A stretch of DNA of 64,000 nucleotides, from contig NZ_SPQS01000012.1 of assembly GCF_004570865.1 (NCBI RefSeq), positions 1 to 64,000 of the forward strand, written 5' to 3'. Positions 61,857 through 64,000 of this stretch are shown piece by piece (the stretch's first letter is position 1; every line of letters starts with the position of its first letter). The stretch comes from Bradyrhizobium frederickii. GTDB taxonomy: Bacteria; Pseudomonadota; Alphaproteobacteria; Rhizobiales; Xanthobacteraceae. The position numbers were made by a program, and so were the translations under genes. The notes under the pieces were generated by a model. That model had not been told where the DNA came from, searched no databases, and saw only the letters and a list, made by a program, of their open reading frames with translations.

Positions 61857-62540
61857 TCAAGGCTCGAGTCCCGATTGGCGCAGCACGGGCTCGACATCAG
61901 GCGATGCCAGATAGCGCAGCAGCCGGTCGGCGGCTTCCGCATGTTTCGCATTCGCCATGCGGCCAGCGGAGAACACGGCCGGCGTCTGCAATTCGTGCGG
62001 GATCGGTCCCACCACCTCGATGCCTTCGACCTGCTTCAGCTCGCTGATCTGCTGCACGGCAAGATCGGCCTCGCCGCTGACGAGGCGCTGCGCCGTGAAC
62101 CCCTGCTCGACGATGCTGGCCCTGGCGTTGATCTCGGCCGCGATCCCCATCCGCACGATCAGCTGCGCGAAGTAGACGCCGCTCGCGCCCAGCCGCGAAT
62201 AGGCAACGGACCGCGCCGCGAGCAGCGACTTGCGCAGCGCCGCTTCGCTGCCGATGTCGGGCTGCTTCTGCCCGGCCCGCACCGCGATGCCGACATAGGA
62301 GCGCGCCAGATCGACCGCGCCATCGGCAAGCACGCGGCCCTCCGCGATCACCTCGTCCAGCCCCTCGCGCGTGAGGATCACGAGATCAGCGGCCTCGCCG
62401 TCGCGCAAGCGCTTCAGCAGGGCCAGGGTCGGTGCGAAGTCCGCGTCAACATGGATGCCTGTTTCAGCCTCGAAGGCGCCGGACAGGCTCCGCATCGCGC
62501 CCATCAGGCCGAGCGTCGAAAGCATGCGGACTTTTTCCAT
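61857..62540 (-). CDS. ModA/Wtp-like substrate-binding protein without signal peptide
   Basis: 227 residues (ATG 62540, GGGAAG upstream). The type II periplasmic binding fold is suggested by MGAMRSLSGAFEAETGIHVD, ADLVILTREGLDEVIAEGRV and SVAYSRLGASGVYFAQLIVR, with IPHELQTPAVFSAG near the end, as in molybdate-type binding proteins. The N-terminus starts directly in the first strand, so it is probably cytosolic and might be an intracellular sensor. No transporter genes are adjacent. The gene begins 18 bases after the GrlR-like gene. Confidence 0.8.
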   Translation of the reverse strand: MEKVRMLSTLGLMGAMRSLSGAFEAETGIHVDADFAPTLALLKRLRDGEAADLVILTREGLDEVIAEGRVLADGAVDLARSYVGIAVRAGQKQPDIGSEAALRKSLLAARSVAYSRLGASGVYFAQLIVRMGIAAEINARASIVEQGFTAQRLVSGEADLAVQQISELKQVEGIEVVGPIPHELQTPAVFSAGRMANAKHAEAADRLLRYLASPDVEPVLRQSGLEP

Positions 62541-62558
62541 CTGCGCTTCCCGTCACGA

Positions 62559-63260
62559 TCAGGCGCGGTGCATCAGCTTGAGCGCGGCGGTCAGGCGCAG
62601 GCTGCGCTTGCCGGCAAGCGCGGCCGCCTCCATCACCGCCTCTTCCGCGTCGTAGCGACCGGAGAAGCCGATGCCGACCTCGTGGCCGCCGAAGATCGGA
62701 TCGTCCTTGGCCGGCGTGTGCTCCTGGTTGAGGATCTGGCCCTTCCAGCGGCCGTTCGCGGCGGTGTAGCTGCCGAGATAGTAGAACGAGGCATCGCCAC
62801 CGAGGATGCGGCCCCGGTTGAGCAGCATCACGCCGGTGAGGCCGCCGTCGAGACCGTCGAGCATGCGCAGATGGATGGAATAGAGACCATCGGCGATGCC
62901 GGCTTCGCCGATGCCACCGGCAATCGGCACCTCGTCGTCCGTGATCGGTGTCATCACCGACTGGAAGGGAATGCCCGGCAGCTCCTTCAGTTCGCCCTTG
63001 AAGCGATAGAGGTCGCCATCCGCCCAGCCCTTGGCGAGCAAGGTGGCGTCGTCAGTGCCCGCCATGGCGCGGTAGTTCGGATCGGGATTATGGCGGACGG
63101 TGCTGATCACGATATCGACGCCGCTGTCGGTCTTCTCATAGGTGCCGATATGGGCGAAGGCCGAATTGCCGCCGAGCATCTTGCCATTGCCGGCATGCAT
63201 CACGCTGCGGCCGACGGCGTCGCCGAGCTGAAATTTCACCTTGTAGAAGCCTTCAAACAC
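62559..63260 (-). CDS. Double GrlR-like domain protein, paralog 2
   Basis: 233 residues from GTG 63260 (GGGGA upstream). Two GrlR-like domains, residues 1-105 and 125-230, with MFEGFYKVKF and the ADGLYSIHLRMLDGLDGG and GVMLLNRGRILGGDASFYYL cores. It is the closest relative in the window of 59519-60223 (for example both have HTPAK..N/DP(V/I)FGG and GIGFSG). The next gene starts 18 bases downstream. Role inferred at best as a ligand-binding or regulatory protein. Confidence 0.75.
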   Translation of the reverse strand: MFEGFYKVKFQLGDAVGRSVMHAGNGKMLGGNSAFAHIGTYEKTDSGVDIVISTVRHNPDPNYRAMAGTDDATLLAKGWADGDLYRFKGELKELPGIPFQSVMTPITDDEVPIAGGIGEAGIADGLYSIHLRMLDGLDGGLTGVMLLNRGRILGGDASFYYLGSYTAANGRWKGQILNQEHTPAKDDPIFGGHEVGIGFSGRYDAEEAVMEAAALAGKRSLRLTAALKLMHRA

Positions 63261-63375
63261 CGGCCGTGTCCCCGGGCCTCGCGCGCATCGCAGGACATTC
63301 TATCGCGCTTTCAGCGGCAATGGACAAGTGTCGCGCGGCCGGGCCAGGCAGTTACCAGACGACCGTCATCCAAAT

Positions 63376-63412
63376 GCAAAAATCCGCCGGAGCCTTGCAG
63401 CTCCGGCGGATT
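63376..63412 (-). terminator. Rho-independent terminator of glnII
   Basis: AATCCGCCGGAGC (63381-63393) and GCTCCGGCGGATT (63400-63412) form a perfect 13-bp stem with a 6-base loop; on the minus strand it is followed by TTTTTGC. It begins 45 bases after the glnII stop. Confidence 0.92.
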
Positions 63413-63456
63413 GAGCACCAACCCGGGCCAGCCCCCCAGCCCGGGCCGGGAGGATC

Positions 63457-64000
63457 TTAGGCCGCGGCCTTCTTGTCGGTCGGCACGGAGGCGATCGTCT
63501 TCAGGATCTGCGAAGCGATCTGGTATGGGTCGCCCTGCGAGTTCGGACGGCGGTCTTCCAGATAGCCCTTATAGCCGTTGTTGACGAAGGAGTGCGGAAC
63601 GCGGATCGAGGCGCCGCGGTCGGCAACGCCGTAGCTGAACTTGTTCCACGGCGCGGTCTCGTGCTTGCCGGTCAGACGCTTGTCGTTGTCCGGGCCGTAG
63701 ACGGCGATGTGGTCCATCAGGTTCTTGTCGAAGGCCGCCATCAGCGCCTCGAAATATTCCTTGCCACCCACGGTGCGCATGTACTCGGTCGAGAAGTTGG
63801 CATGCATGCCCGAGCCGTTCCAGTCGGTGTCGCCGAGCGGCTTGCAGTGGAACTCGATGTCGATGCCGTACTTCTCGGTCAGGCGCAGCATCAGGTAGCG
63901 GGCCATCCACATTTCGTCAGCGGCCTTCTTGGAGCCCTTGCCGAAGATCTGGAATTCCCACTGACCCTTGGCGACTTCCGCGTTGATGCCTTCATGGTTG
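63457..64000 (-). CDS. glnII: Glutamine synthetase type II, 3' end
   Basis: Makes glutamine from glutamate and ammonia with ATP. The frame runs off the right edge, so only about 180 C-terminal residues are present. Visible GSII sequence: GINAEVAKGQWEFQIFG at the edge, EMWMARYLMLRL, CKPLGDTDWNGSGMHANFST (the ammonia/glutamate site), GKHETAPWNKFSYGVADRGA and IRVPHSF. Rhizobia carry this eukaryote-like enzyme beside GlnA. The terminator at 63376-63412 closes the transcript. Confidence 0.97.
   Translation of the reverse strand, partial: NHEGINAEVAKGQWEFQIFGKGSKKAADEMWMARYLMLRLTEKYGIDIEFHCKPLGDTDWNGSGMHANFSTEYMRTVGGKEYFEALMAAFDKNLMDHIAVYGPDNDKRLTGKHETAPWNKFSYGVADRGASIRVPHSFVNNGYKGYLEDRRPNSQGDPYQIASQILKTIASVPTDKKAAA

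Noticed and set aside
1-64000. tRNA, rRNA, CRISPR array, transposase or integrase genes
   Set aside because: None could be recognised by reading both strands; the repeats present are short palindromes, not spaced identical units.

Overview
The window reads as chromosomal DNA of a Bradyrhizobium-like alphaproteobacterium. This rests on high GC with strong G/C third-position bias, many small rhizobial proteins of unknown function, a B12-dependent ribonucleotide reductase, a minCDE operon, a GlnII-type glutamine synthetase at the right edge, and at least eight families of short palindromic intergenic repeats. No rRNA, tRNA, CRISPR array, transposase or integrase was found. All family assignments come from reading the sequence and from memory of the families; no search was run.

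Layout. 1-4.4 kb: end of a BA14K-type repeat protein, a receiver-only response regulator overlapping a hybrid histidine kinase, and an EamA transporter. 4.4-8.9 kb: nrdJ, preceded by a long hairpin-rich leader with its own sigma-70-like promoter. 9.2-12.2 kb: an accessory patch with an OLD-like ATPase/TOPRIM protein, a DUF2442 protein and a solitary ParB-domain protein, interspersed with three copies of one palindromic repeat. 12.2-25.5 kb: small stress, envelope and redox genes (MerR/carboxymuconolactone-decarboxylase unit, GlsB, VOC, cytochromes, PPOX, YjdM, M15-like peptidase, PdxY, TetR/O-methyltransferase, SMR pump, SH3 protein). 25.7-28.2 kb: mobA-like 3-hydroxybenzoate 4-monooxygenase divergent from its likely MarR regulator. 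28.3-33.3 kb: envelope and secreted proteins, an L,D-transpeptidase and an SDR.

33.4-35.3 kb: minCDE with a terminator. 35.7-41.1 kb: an orphan TRAP binding protein, a DUF2778 protein, DUF1810 and a chemoreceptor. 41.1-45.6 kb: FMN reductase, an AraC regulator, then a DUF2336-PilZ-HD-GYP gene row suggesting a c-di-GMP module. 45.6-53.6 kb: nitroreductase, esterase, SnoaL/TetR pair, cupin, PsiF, metallo-beta-lactamase fold protein, glycerophosphodiesterase and an ABC-F ATPase. 53.7-59.4 kb: a Tat-exported multicopper oxidase divergent from a three-gene periplasmic molybdenum hydroxylase operon (large subunit, 2Fe-2S subunit, diheme cytochrome c). 59.5-63.3 kb: two paralogous proteins, each with two GrlR-like domains, one of them heading an apparent operon with a signal-less binding protein and a Sel1-repeat protein. 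63.4-64 kb: 3' end of glnII and its terminator.

The best candidates for something undescribed are the nrdJ leader RNA, the double-GrlR-domain module, and the DUF2336-PilZ-HD-GYP set.
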